64,000 bases of DNA from Yersinia aleksiciae. Lineage in GTDB: Bacteria; Pseudomonadota; Gammaproteobacteria; Enterobacterales; Enterobacteriaceae. The stretch covers positions 619,710-683,709 of the forward strand of contig NZ_CP011975.1 of the NCBI RefSeq assembly GCF_001047675.1. The letters are read 5' to 3'. Each line of letters begins with the position of its first letter. The first letter of the stretch is position 1. The position numbers were made by a program, and so were the translations under genes. Below the pieces are notes generated by a model. That model made no database searches, was not told the DNA's origin, and saw only the letters and a program-made list of their open reading frames with translations. Below are positions 54,284-63,865 of the stretch, piece after piece.

Positions 54284-55129
54284 TAACTCCACTGGCCGTG
54301 CAGGGTCGATAATCCACTCACTCCAAGAACCTACATAGTGTTTGGCATCCCCCAGTCCCGCATGGGCCACCGCCAAAAGATTCTGGGCGGCAGTCACACC
54401 GGAGCCGCAGTAAAATACGGTGCGCTCAATCGGCACATCCCCCAGTAAGCGGGTGTAGTGCTGGCGTAACTCTTGCGGTGAGCGAAATAGCCCATTGCTG
54501 TCGAGTGTGTTCGCGCGATCCGCTAGTCTGGCCCCCAGAATGTGTCCTCGAACCGGATCGTGATAGACGCCGCCACCGTGGAAACCGGCTTCCGAACGGG
54601 AATCAAACACCGCCCATTCCGGGTTCTGACGGACATCGTCGACCAGCGCCACGTTCGCCTGAAAATCAGGACGCTCCTGTGCAACAAATGTGGCGGGGAT
54701 TGGGGTCGGGACCTCGGTGGCGGTGGGATAACCCGCTTGAAGCCATTGGGGCCAACCGCCATCCAATACCGCCACGGCGTCATGTCCCAGCCAACGCAGC
54801 ATCCACCATGTCCGCGAGGCCGCCATTAACCCGCCACTGGCGTCATACACAATGACTTGCGTGTTGGGGCCAATTCCCCACTGAGACAGCGTTTCTGCAA
54901 AGGCCTCAATCTGTGGCAATGGCCGTCGGCCGGTATGCCCAGGAATGACGGTGCCAGACAGATCCGTGGCCAGATTGGCATAGCGAGCACCGGGAATGTG
55001 CCCTGCCAGATACTGGCTTTGCCCCCAGCTTTCATCATCCAAGGTGAAACGAGCATCCAAAATGACCCAATTCGTATCGTGCAAATGTGCTGCCAATTCA
55101 TTGGCTGAAATTATTGTTTTGTATGTCAT
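54281..55129 (-). CDS. 3-mercaptopyruvate sulfurtransferase-like rhodanese
   Basis: ATG at 55129 (MTYKTIISANELAAHLHDTNW) behind GGGGG gives 282 residues; the longer frame from 55198 is not supported. It has two rhodanese domains: the first with WVILDARF...HIPGARYANL (about 22-60), the second with active-site loop YCGSGVTAAQ (about 235-244). CGSGV(T/S)A is the 3-mercaptopyruvate sulfurtransferase signature, unlike thiosulfate sulfurtransferases (CRKGVT). It is co-directional with, and 31 nt after, the aldo/keto reductase. Whether it shares their pathway is unclear. Confidence 0.85.
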   Translation of the reverse strand: MTYKTIISANELAAHLHDTNWVILDARFTLDDESWGQSQYLAGHIPGARYANLATDLSGTVIPGHTGRRPLPQIEAFAETLSQWGIGPNTQVIVYDASGGLMAASRTWWMLRWLGHDAVAVLDGGWPQWLQAGYPTATEVPTPIPATFVAQERPDFQANVALVDDVRQNPEWAVFDSRSEAGFHGGGVYHDPVRGHILGARLADRANTLDSNGLFRSPQELRQHYTRLLGDVPIERTVFYCGSGVTAAQNLLAVAHAGLGDAKHYVGSWSEWIIDPARPVEL

Positions 55130-55160
55130 ATAACCCCCTGGTAAAAATAATCGATCGCAT

Positions 55161-56195
55161 TTATCTGGGTAAGCCGGGCAGTGGAATGTGTTCCGCAACC
55201 AACCCCTGCGCTCTTAATGCGAGCCAAAAATCGTCTGGGATAGGTTGCTGAAAATTCACTGAATTCTGCGTAACCTCAGTGAGTCGAGATGGGCCGTACA
55301 GCACACTGGCAACAGCGCTGAATCCCAGCGGGAATTGCAGCGCGGCAGCGGCGAGTGGGACCGAAAAATCGGCAGCGACGGCTTGCAGCTTTCTCACACG
55401 GTCGGCCACCGAAACCGGCAATTTGCCATAGTCATAACGCGCCCCATCATGAATACCGGTCGCCAAGACACCGGAATTGAATACGCCACCAATGACGATA
55501 CCTGCCCCCTCTCGCTGTGCCCGCAGCAGCTCGTCAGCATAGATATCTTGCTCAAGTAAGGTGTAACGTGATGCCACCAAAAACAGATCTAGTGGATAGC
55601 GATCCAGAAAGCGGTTAATCATGCCCGCCTCATTAACACCAGCACCGAATGCCGCAATTTCCCCAGCCGCCTTCAACTCCTCCAGCGCCCTAAAACCGCC
55701 GGACTCCAGCTCTTTTAGCTTGCCGAGCAAATCCTGTTCATGGGGGAAATAGCCCGTATCCAAGTCATGGATATATAAAATATCGACTTTATTGATCCCC
55801 AGCCGCTGTAGGCTGTCTTCATAGGAGCGCAGAATGCCGTCATAGGTGTAATCATGGACATGATCAAAAGCCAAGCCGCCTTGCCAAGGGGCTGTTTGGA
55901 AGGTTTTTCGCGAGCGAGGCACCCGCAGGCGGCGGCCCACTTTGGTTGATAGCACATAGTCATCACGACGCTTTCGATAAAGAAAACGCCCAGTTCGATG
56001 TTCCCCTTGACCGCGCCCATACCAAGGTGCGGTGTCATAGAGCCGGATACCGTTATCCCATGCTGCTTCCAGCGTCGCATGGGCATCTTGCTCCGCAATT
56101 TCTTCGAATAATTCGCCTAATGGGCATGTTCCAACCCCGACAGTCGGTATCTGAAACCCAGTTTTCCCCAATGGCCGTCTGTTTTCTAATCCCAT
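55161..56195 (-). CDS. Aldo/keto reductase, sugar 1-dehydrogenase type
   Basis: A 344-residue aldo/keto reductase; the second of two adjacent ATGs (56195) has the better spacing to AGGAG. The tetrad is present: Asp/Tyr in IRLYDTAPWYGRGQGEHRTG, Lys in VLSTKVGRRL, His in ILYIHDLDTGYFP. The overall pattern fits the D-threo-aldose 1-dehydrogenase (L-fucose/L-galactose dehydrogenase) and pyridoxal dehydrogenase subgroup. It would oxidise an aldose to a lactone. It lies 18 nt after the Gfo/Idh/MocA gene in the same operon. Confidence 0.82.
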   Translation of the reverse strand: MGLENRRPLGKTGFQIPTVGVGTCPLGELFEEIAEQDAHATLEAAWDNGIRLYDTAPWYGRGQGEHRTGRFLYRKRRDDYVLSTKVGRRLRVPRSRKTFQTAPWQGGLAFDHVHDYTYDGILRSYEDSLQRLGINKVDILYIHDLDTGYFPHEQDLLGKLKELESGGFRALEELKAAGEIAAFGAGVNEAGMINRFLDRYPLDLFLVASRYTLLEQDIYADELLRAQREGAGIVIGGVFNSGVLATGIHDGARYDYGKLPVSVADRVRKLQAVAADFSVPLAAAALQFPLGFSAVASVLYGPSRLTEVTQNSVNFQQPIPDDFWLALRAQGLVAEHIPLPGLPR

Positions 56196-56213
56196 CATCT
56201 CTCCTCACGCGAC

Positions 56214-57245
56214 TTAATCTCTCTCGGGCTGAACTTGCCGCGCCGTTGACGCTGACAAATAGGCCGCCTCGAGTAAGCCGTAGGTTAGTAAACTGTCCCG
56301 GCCCGATGTTTCCGGTTCGCGCTTCTGGCGCAAACACGCAATAAAATGGCGCTGTGTCCGCACCACACTGTCCTGAATCTGTGTCCATGGCTCACTCGTC
56401 CATGAACGCCCGTCATGCTCGACTTTTTCCTGTCGGGATGTGCCATTGGCGTGGATGGTGAGCACCTGATCCGCCCCAATCAGCAAGGTGCCTGCTGTCC
56501 CTTCAATCTCGGTCAATGTCTGTGGAAAGGGGTCGGGGTAGCGTTTTGACGCGTAGCTGAAATCGAGCACCGTCGTTGCGCCACTGTCATGTGAGAGCAC
56601 GATGGTGGCGGCATCTTCACCGGCAATGCCCGCCTTGATTTGCTGGGTGTGGCAAAACACGCCTTGAGCATCACCAAAGAGAAATCGCGCCAGATCCAAC
56701 AAGTGGATCCCGACGTCCATAATCATGAAACGCTTCACTTTTATCAGGTAGGGTTGGTTCGAATAGACATCAATGGCGGTTCGCCACGAGAGCCGACCAA
56801 AGGTTAATTCCCCCAGTTCGCCGCTGTCGATAATCCTCTTGGCGGCTCTGAAAACATTCTGAAAGCGAAAGTCCTCATGCACCATCAACGGCACATTGGC
56901 CGCCTGTGCCATCGCCACCATCCGGCGGCACCCATCAAGGTCGGGCGCAAACGGCTTCTGCACAATCACCGGAATATGGTGCGACATAGCAGCGCCCACT
57001 AGTGCCTCATGGGTTTCCATCGTGGTGGGAAGATCGACGAAATCGAGCCTGTGGGTGGCGAACAGCGCGTTCACATCGTCGGTATAGTGGGCGATGCCAA
57101 ATTTCTCTGCCGCCGCTTTGGCTTTCTCAATATCCAAATCACAGACCGCGACAATCTCGACATCGTCAATATCTTTCCAACCGGCCAGATGGTTTTGGGC
57201 AAAAAAACCACAACCCACCACGGCCCCTTTTAATCTTGAAGTCAT
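56214..57245 (-). CDS. Gfo/Idh/MocA-family dehydrogenase
   Basis: A 343-residue NAD(P)-dependent sugar oxidoreductase. The Rossmann start is AVVGCGFFAQNHLAGW (about 8-23), the nicotinamide-site motif is VQKPFAP (about 96-102, QKP instead of the usual EKP) and the catalytic helix has DVGIHLLDLARF. The family oxidises or reduces aldoses and inositols; D-apiose dehydrogenases belong to it. It starts 8 nt after the lactonase-like gene, so co-translation is likely. Substrate unknown. Confidence 0.87.
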   Translation of the reverse strand: MTSRLKGAVVGCGFFAQNHLAGWKDIDDVEIVAVCDLDIEKAKAAAEKFGIAHYTDDVNALFATHRLDFVDLPTTMETHEALVGAAMSHHIPVIVQKPFAPDLDGCRRMVAMAQAANVPLMVHEDFRFQNVFRAAKRIIDSGELGELTFGRLSWRTAIDVYSNQPYLIKVKRFMIMDVGIHLLDLARFLFGDAQGVFCHTQQIKAGIAGEDAATIVLSHDSGATTVLDFSYASKRYPDPFPQTLTEIEGTAGTLLIGADQVLTIHANGTSRQEKVEHDGRSWTSEPWTQIQDSVVRTQRHFIACLRQKREPETSGRDSLLTYGLLEAAYLSASTARQVQPERD

Positions 57246-57253
57246 TGGGTTAG

Positions 57254-59278
57254 TTATCTCTGATAATGGATTCTTGCCACTGCATAGGCATCCAACGTGA
57301 GACCCTGACCGATATCGCGCACGTCGCTTTCCTGACGAAAGTGTTGTGGCGATAACGCCGCCTGTTCACTGTGAGCAACATCCAAAATGCGCACCTGAGC
57401 CACACCCACATCGGCTAGCGTGACATTCACTGGCTCGCTGGCAAGATTAGCCATCAGCAGGACATTCTCCTTACCCTCTTGCCAGCCAATAACCGCCAAT
57501 TTTTCACTGTCTGATGCCACTTCAAGGCGCGTTTTTCCGCTGCCAGAAGCCAAATCAGCCACCACATGGAAGAGCGGATACACACTGCCCTCCTCCTGCG
57601 TATCCCACCACTCACGGGCATAGCGTTGTTGAGTTGAGATCACGCCAAACGGCCCGGTCGGTGCTCCTAGCACCAAGGTGTCGACCCCGTGTTTGGCTAT
57701 CGTCGCGGCATAGCCGACATGCCATGCCGCAGCAAATAGGCCACGTTGGCGGGGATCATTAGCCGCCAAACCCACGCGCGCAGAGTCCGGATTGGCGACG
57801 GGGCCACTGCCATAGGGGTTTAACCGCGCACCAATGCCAATCGGGCCGATGCGATAAGGCACATTTCTCGCAATCTGTTTTTCAGAACCAAGAATCTGCT
57901 TTTCAGAACCACCAATCTGTTTTTCCGCACAAATAATCTGTCGGGCAGAGCGAATGATGTGGGGTAGCGATTGCAAGGTTTCGATAACCGATGCATCGTC
58001 GGCCGCATGAACTGTTGGCGTGGTCGCGTGAGTAATAAAGTCGAATGCACCAATAGAGGGGCGTTTGCGGTTGAATTCCGTAAAGAAAGCGGGGCTTCCC
58101 CCGCCAATCGGAATAGCAGGAAACGCTTTTTTAGCTTCGCGATAGATATCCACATCCGAGGGGGATGGCGGACGAGTCTCGCCGGGCTGGAATGAGCGCT
58201 CATCAATCTTGGGGAAAATCGCGACTGACAGCGGCGCAATGCCGACATCCTTCAATAATTGCGCTGCCTGTGCGATCTCCGGTGCGGGGTCATGGCTGGC
58301 AGTGAGCAACAATTCAAATGCCACCGGCAAATGGGTGCGGGAGGCCAGTTGGCTGGCGGCGGCAAGATGTTCACTCTTGTGCTGAGCGGCAGGGTCATAG
58401 CGCAGCAATAAATGGACAGGGCCAATCTGCGCCAGTTGTGGCGCATGGGCGATGGCATCGGCACTCTCATCAGCGGACAATCCCAGACCTATCGCGGGAA
58501 TAACCTGTTTTGTGACCGCCCCTACCGCCACTTGAGCAGAGGCTGCGGTTTTGATGACAGGCTGTTCATCTGATGGGATCGCATTGTCGCTAATATGGAT
58601 AATGACCGATTGATGCGACACTTGCTCCGGCTGCAAATGGTAGGGATAAGGCAGGCCAATTGGGCGGCTGTATATTTTAAAAGAGGCATCTGACCAATTA
58701 CGATGATCTTCGGCTTCAAAAGTATCGCCCTCAAATCGGGTGACGACTGACAGGTGCTTGATTGGCCGATGAGTCATTGCGCGAATATTGAATATCGGCT
58801 GTCCAGGGCTAATGGCATCAGGGATCGTTAACTCTTCACTCGCCCCTTCAGCGTGTTCAACCTGAACAGCGCTGCCCGCAAATCCGACCAAAGGATAGAG
58901 CACAACAAACCCGGTACGATTGGTGGCAAAAGGTGTCTCGGCAGCAATACGGGCGCTGGCTGACAATGCCCCATCGCTGCGCCCGGTAAAGCGGATGTTG
59001 ACCCTGAGCTGTTCGCTGCCATTGGTGTAATGTGCCTGATAGCTCACTTCAAAGGTATCATCACTCTGCTGAATATTTAATCCGCTAATCTGCGGTTCGG
59101 GGGTGCCCCACCCCGGCGTGCGAACCAAAAATGTCAGCGCGCGCAAAATCTCGACGCCACGCCAACGAATCCAGCGCAAAGCGCCATGATCAAATTCGGC
59201 GGATAACGACGTTGCCGACAGCGTTTGTTTGGCCGCCTCAATGGCCGAAGTACCGGTCAGGAAAACAGCTCTGCTCAT
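57254..59278 (-). CDS. Large protein resembling D-apionate lactonase
   Basis: A 674-residue cytosolic protein without signal peptide or membrane helices. The N-terminal half is beta-rich (LSAEFDHGALRWIRWRGVEILRALTFLVR, NRTGFVVLYPLVGFAGSAVQVEH, FEGDTFEAEDHRNWSDASFKIYSRP) and the middle looks like a TIM-barrel region (IGPVHLLLRYD, PLSVAIFPKI). From memory this pattern fits the D-apionate lactonase (ApnL) family; I could not check it. A short repeat of LGSEKQI/IGGSEKQI type occurs near residue 465 (three KQI units). It overlaps the permease gene by 4 nt. A lactonase beside a sugar dehydrogenase makes functional sense. Confidence 0.6.
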   Translation of the reverse strand: MSRAVFLTGTSAIEAAKQTLSATSLSAEFDHGALRWIRWRGVEILRALTFLVRTPGWGTPEPQISGLNIQQSDDTFEVSYQAHYTNGSEQLRVNIRFTGRSDGALSASARIAAETPFATNRTGFVVLYPLVGFAGSAVQVEHAEGASEELTIPDAISPGQPIFNIRAMTHRPIKHLSVVTRFEGDTFEAEDHRNWSDASFKIYSRPIGLPYPYHLQPEQVSHQSVIIHISDNAIPSDEQPVIKTAASAQVAVGAVTKQVIPAIGLGLSADESADAIAHAPQLAQIGPVHLLLRYDPAAQHKSEHLAAASQLASRTHLPVAFELLLTASHDPAPEIAQAAQLLKDVGIAPLSVAIFPKIDERSFQPGETRPPSPSDVDIYREAKKAFPAIPIGGGSPAFFTEFNRKRPSIGAFDFITHATTPTVHAADDASVIETLQSLPHIIRSARQIICAEKQIGGSEKQILGSEKQIARNVPYRIGPIGIGARLNPYGSGPVANPDSARVGLAANDPRQRGLFAAAWHVGYAATIAKHGVDTLVLGAPTGPFGVISTQQRYAREWWDTQEEGSVYPLFHVVADLASGSGKTRLEVASDSEKLAVIGWQEGKENVLLMANLASEPVNVTLADVGVAQVRILDVAHSEQAALSPQHFRQESDVRDIGQGLTLDAYAVARIHYQR

Positions 59279-60285
59279 CGTTTTTGCCTCTTGATGAAGA
59301 TATCAAATGTCACGGCGGCAACAATAATGATGCCAATCAGCAACTGCTGTAGGTAGGGAGAGATATTCAAAATAACCAGCCCATTGAGCAACACGCCAAT
59401 CAGCAGGGTGCCAATCACCGTCCCCCAAATACTGCCCGTGCCGCCATACAAACTGGTGCCACCAATCACCACCGCCGCGATCACATACAACTCATACTGA
59501 TTACCCGCCACGGCCTCCGCCGAATTCAGACGCGCGGTGAGTAAAAAACCGCCTAATCCGGCCAGTAATCCGGTCAGCACATATACACTGGCCACTACCC
59601 CTTTTACATTCAGGCCACATAAGCGCGCCGCTTCCGAATTTGAGCCAATGGCATAGACCGAGCGGCCATAGCGGGTAAAATGCAGGGTCACTGAGGCGAT
59701 AATCGCCACCAGCGCAAAGACAATAACCGGCACCGGAACCGGCCCGATCATGCCTCGCCCCCACCAGCCTAAGGCGTCATCAAACCCACTGACGGGGCTG
59801 CCATTGCTGATCATCAGTGTCAGGCCACGAAACACGGTCAACCCACCTAATGTCACGACAAATGCCGGCACAGCCAGGCGTGCGATGATCAATCCTTGCA
59901 GTGCGCCCGCCACCCCGCCGGTAATGATTGCGGCCAATGCAGCCCATTGCCAGGCAATCACCCGCCCATCAGCGAACAGCATAAACTGGCCTTCAATACC
60001 GCCCTTGGCGACCACGGCGGCGACCATGCCTGATAACGCGGCGATGGCCCCGACGGATAAATCAATGCCACGGGTCAAAATAATAAATGTCATTCCCACG
60101 GCAATAATGCCGTAGATAGAAACCTGTCTGACAATATTGAAAAGATTGATTGATGAGAGAAAACGCGGGGCTAATAACGTAAATAGCGCCATTAACAGCA
60201 CAAGAAAAATCAGCGGGGCGTAACGCGCCAGAATAGCTTTCTTCTTACTGCTGTTCTTATTTCCAATCAGGATTGTCGAACTCAT
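59275..60285 (-). CDS. RbsC-type sugar ABC permease
   Basis: The start at 60285 (MSSTILIGNKNSSKKKAIL) has GAGAG six bases upstream; the frame is open to 60327. The 336-residue permease has eight to ten predicted helices and ribose-type signatures: YGIIAVGMTFIILTRGIDLSVGAIAALSGM, FVVTLGGLTVFRGLTL and GGTSLYGGTGSIWGTVIGTLLIGVLLNGL. Forms the channel of the importer. It is followed with a 4-nt overlap by the lactonase-like gene. Confidence 0.92.
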   Translation of the reverse strand: MSSTILIGNKNSSKKKAILARYAPLIFLVLLMALFTLLAPRFLSSINLFNIVRQVSIYGIIAVGMTFIILTRGIDLSVGAIAALSGMVAAVVAKGGIEGQFMLFADGRVIAWQWAALAAIITGGVAGALQGLIIARLAVPAFVVTLGGLTVFRGLTLMISNGSPVSGFDDALGWWGRGMIGPVPVPVIVFALVAIIASVTLHFTRYGRSVYAIGSNSEAARLCGLNVKGVVASVYVLTGLLAGLGGFLLTARLNSAEAVAGNQYELYVIAAVVIGGTSLYGGTGSIWGTVIGTLLIGVLLNGLVILNISPYLQQLLIGIIIVAAVTFDIFIKRQKR

Positions 60286-60331
60286 AGTCATCTCTCTAAT
60301 CCAATAAATTAATTCACACTGGCGCAATTAT

Positions 60332-61906
60332 TCACACAGGGACAACAGGGCGCGTCATCAATTGCATGACATTTTCTTCATTGGCCTCATGCGCCAATAA
60401 CTCGCCGGTTAATTGCCCCGAGCGCATAGTGAGGATGCGGTCACTGACGGCAAGCACCTCAGGTAAATCCGAGGAGATCAAAATGATCGCCACGCCCTTT
60501 GCCGCCATATCACGCAGCAGCCGATGGACATCCGCTTTAGCGGCAATATCCACTCCGCGCGTCGGCTCATCGACAATCAGCAGCGCCGGGTTCTGAGCCA
60601 TCCAACGGGCCAGTACCACCTTTTGCTGGTTGCCCCCCGACAAGGTGGCGATGTCGGCCCCCAAACTGACGGCGCGCAGGTTTAACTTTTTTTTAAAATC
60701 AAGAAAGGAGAGCCGCTCACGTTGACGATCAATAAAGTGACGAGCGGTGCGTAAAGGTGAATGGATAATCGCGAAATTCTCTTCTACCGTCAGAGACATA
60801 AACAAGGCTTGCTGCTTACGATCCTCTGGCACCAAGCCGATACCGGCAACAATCGCATCACGTGGTGAGGTCGGGTGATAGGCTTTCCCCTGAAGACGTA
60901 ATGTGCCGGTGCCTATCGGATCTGCACCAAAGAGCAACCGGGCAATTTCTGTTCTACCAGCCCCCACCAGCCCGGCAAAACCGACGATTTCGCCCGCTTT
61001 CACCGTAAAACTGACATTCCGTACTGCCACTCGCTCAAAGCCAGTGGCGGCGCTCGACAGGTTTTCAACTTCCAAAATATTGTGGCCCGTCGTGTCACGC
61101 GCTGAGTGATCAAAAGTCGCTAAATCACGCCCGACCATCAGCCGTACAAGGCCATCAATAGAGATATTCTTAACCTCGCCCTGCCCAACAAGCTGACCAT
61201 CCCTTAATACGCTGTAGGTTTCGCATAAGGCCTTGATCTCTTCCAATCGGTGGCTGACATAAATAACAGCCACACCGCTTTCAGCAATGGTCCGCACTGC
61301 CTGCTTTAATTTTTCGACTTCCGTTGGGCTTAATGCTGCGGTGGGCTCATCCATGATAATTAAGCGGGGTTTGGAGGTGAGCGCCCGCGCAATTTCAACT
61401 AATTGCTGTTCCGCAATACTTAATTCCGCAATTTTGCGTAACGGATTAATAGGGACACCCAGTAATTCTAATACTTGGCGCGCATCATTCAGGATGGCGT
61501 TCCAGCGAACAAAGCCAAATCGATTAACCGGCAAGTGCCCAGCAAAAATAGTTTCGGCAACCGTTAAATCAGGAAAAAGACTAAATTCCTGATGGATAGT
61601 TGTAATACCGGTTTTCCAGGCATCTAGCGGCTTATTAAATGATGTCGAACGGCCTTGTAAAATAACAGTGCCACCATCGGGTTGATGCACGCCGCTTAAT
61701 ATATTAATTAGCGTAGATTTACCCGCACCATTCTCACCTAATAGCGCTCTTATTTCCCCCGCCCGCAAAGAAAAAGAGACGCTATCCAGCACGGTCTGAC
61801 CAAAAAATGATTTGGTCAGATTCCGGATACTAATATATTCATCTCCATCCCGATTCACTGCCGGAGAAACGGGATGTGAAGATAATAATAGAGTCTCGAC
61901 CGACAT
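60332..61906 (-). CDS. RbsA-type sugar ABC ATPase
   Basis: A 524-residue protein with two fused ATPase domains. The first has Walker A GENGAGKST, signature LSIAEQQLVEIARAL and Walker B LIIMDEPTAAL; the second has the degenerate Walker A GLVGAGRTE and signature LSGGNQQKVVLARW, Walker B LLIVDEPTRGVDI. This is the standard arrangement of monosaccharide (ribose, galactose, xylose) importers. It starts inside the stop codon of the binding-protein gene. Confidence 0.94.
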   Translation of the reverse strand: MSVETLLLSSHPVSPAVNRDGDEYISIRNLTKSFFGQTVLDSVSFSLRAGEIRALLGENGAGKSTLINILSGVHQPDGGTVILQGRSTSFNKPLDAWKTGITTIHQEFSLFPDLTVAETIFAGHLPVNRFGFVRWNAILNDARQVLELLGVPINPLRKIAELSIAEQQLVEIARALTSKPRLIIMDEPTAALSPTEVEKLKQAVRTIAESGVAVIYVSHRLEEIKALCETYSVLRDGQLVGQGEVKNISIDGLVRLMVGRDLATFDHSARDTTGHNILEVENLSSAATGFERVAVRNVSFTVKAGEIVGFAGLVGAGRTEIARLLFGADPIGTGTLRLQGKAYHPTSPRDAIVAGIGLVPEDRKQQALFMSLTVEENFAIIHSPLRTARHFIDRQRERLSFLDFKKKLNLRAVSLGADIATLSGGNQQKVVLARWMAQNPALLIVDEPTRGVDIAAKADVHRLLRDMAAKGVAIILISSDLPEVLAVSDRILTMRSGQLTGELLAHEANEENVMQLMTRPVVPV

Positions 61907-62874
61907 TATTTTACGAGCCCGATGCGTTCTGCATCATTAAGATTCTGGCTGGTAATCGCGACTGGGCTAACTAAAACATCGACTGTTGCAGGGCGAGCGC
62001 CGGTGCGGATGTAATCGGTCAGGATTTTTACCGCTTCACGGCCCTGTTTACCCGGATACTGATCGACTGTCGCGGTGAGCACACCATCACGTACCGCTTT
62101 CAGGGCATCGGTGGAACCATCATAGCCAAAGATAGCCACCTTGCCCTTCAGACCGCGAGCCTCGACCGCTTGTGCGGCACCCAATGCGCTATCATCATTA
62201 CCCGCGACAATCACGGTTGGGGTATTTGCCAAACCGGTTAACAGATTCTCTGTCACTGATAAACCTTGGTCGCGGTTAAAGCGCGCAGTTTGCTCGGCGA
62301 CAAATTTGTAAAGTTCAGGGTGCTTATCTAATGTGTCGTGCACGCCCTTACTGCGGTCATTGGCTGTCTTATCACCTGGGATTCCCTGCAAGTTAATAAT
62401 AGTGGCACCCTGAGGGAATAATTTCTCTACGGCTTCGCCTTGACGCTGCGCACCGATTAAATTATCTGCTGCCACGTTGGCAATCACCTCGGGCACCCCA
62501 TTGACCGGGCGGTCAATGGTGACAACTGAAATACCTTCTTTAATGGCGCTACGTAATACCGGTGCCAATGCCGTTGCATCGGCGGGTGCGATAATAATGC
62601 CATCAACCCCTTGAACAATTGCCGCTTCAATATCAGCAATTTGTTTAGGCGCGCTTAATTGACCATCAGAACGAATAATTTTTACATGGCCCAATGTTTT
62701 AGCTTCATCTTCAAGTTGTTCTTGTAGAAAAACAAAATGTGGGAAGCTGTATGATAATGCTGAGACTAAAATCGTCACCGGCGCATCTTTGCCTTTCGGC
62801 GCAGCATTAGCGGAGTAAGCAAAGGTGCTTAATGTAATAGCTAACGTTGTCATTAAATAAGTTACTTTACGCAT
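61906..62874 (-). CDS. RbsB-type periplasmic sugar-binding protein
   Basis: A 322-residue secreted protein: signal peptide at 1-24 (LAITLSTFAYSANAA) and a periplasmic binding protein type 4 fold with ADIEAAIVQGVDGIIIAPADATALAPVL, VVTIDRPVNGVPEVIANVAADN, VAGNDDSALGAAQAVEARG and GYDGSTDALKAVRDG. It resembles ribose/allose-type binding proteins, and presumably defines the substrate of the operon. First gene of the operon; no regulator lies nearby. Confidence 0.92.
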   Translation of the reverse strand: MRKVTYLMTTLAITLSTFAYSANAAPKGKDAPVTILVSALSYSFPHFVFLQEQLEDEAKTLGHVKIIRSDGQLSAPKQIADIEAAIVQGVDGIIIAPADATALAPVLRSAIKEGISVVTIDRPVNGVPEVIANVAADNLIGAQRQGEAVEKLFPQGATIINLQGIPGDKTANDRSKGVHDTLDKHPELYKFVAEQTARFNRDQGLSVTENLLTGLANTPTVIVAGNDDSALGAAQAVEARGLKGKVAIFGYDGSTDALKAVRDGVLTATVDQYPGKQGREAVKILTDYIRTGARPATVDVLVSPVAITSQNLNDAERIGLVK

Positions 62875-63439
<565 letters not shown>

Positions 63440-63865
63440 TCAATACTCCTGATCCACAATCAGCCGTTTGCCCAGCATGATGGTGTCTTGAGTTTCGTAA
63501 TCGAGCTTTTCATACATGCCAATTACCGCGTCATTGTCTTCGCGCACCATGATATTCAGCTTCGGGCAGCCACGAGCGATGAGTTTCTTTTCCAGACGGC
63601 TGATCAGCGCATTGGCAAAGCCACGTCCGCGAAAATCGGGGTGCACCCCCAGGTAATATGCCGAGCCACGGTGGCCGTCATAACCGCCCATGATCGAGCC
63701 GACAATTGCGCCGCTGACCTCTGCGACTAAAAACAATTCGGGATCATGGTTCAGCTTACGCTCAATATCCATCTCCGGATCGTTCCAAGGCCGCAGTAAG
63801 TCGCAATGCTCCCACAGCAGAATGACTTCTTCAAAATCGGTTTGCTGAAATACGCGGATTTCCAT
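63440..63865 (-). CDS. ypeA: GNAT acetyltransferase YpeA
   Basis: ATG at 63865 ([19 protein letters not shown]) yields 141 residues, the same length as E. coli YpeA; the frame extends to 63877. The acetyl-CoA motif is [27 protein letters not shown] (about residues 70-96), preceded by [24 protein letters not shown]. High similarity to YpeA. In E. coli ypeA lies close to yfeX-yfeY, so it marks the right boundary of the inserted segment. The substrate is unknown. Confidence 0.92.
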   Translation of the reverse strand: MEIRVFQQTDFEEVILLWEHCDLLRPWNDPEMDIERKLNHDPELFLVAEVSGAIVGSIMGGYDGHRGSAYYLGVHPDFRGRGFANALISRLEKKLIARGCPKLNIMVREDNDAVIGMYEKLDYETQDTIMLGKRLIVDQEY

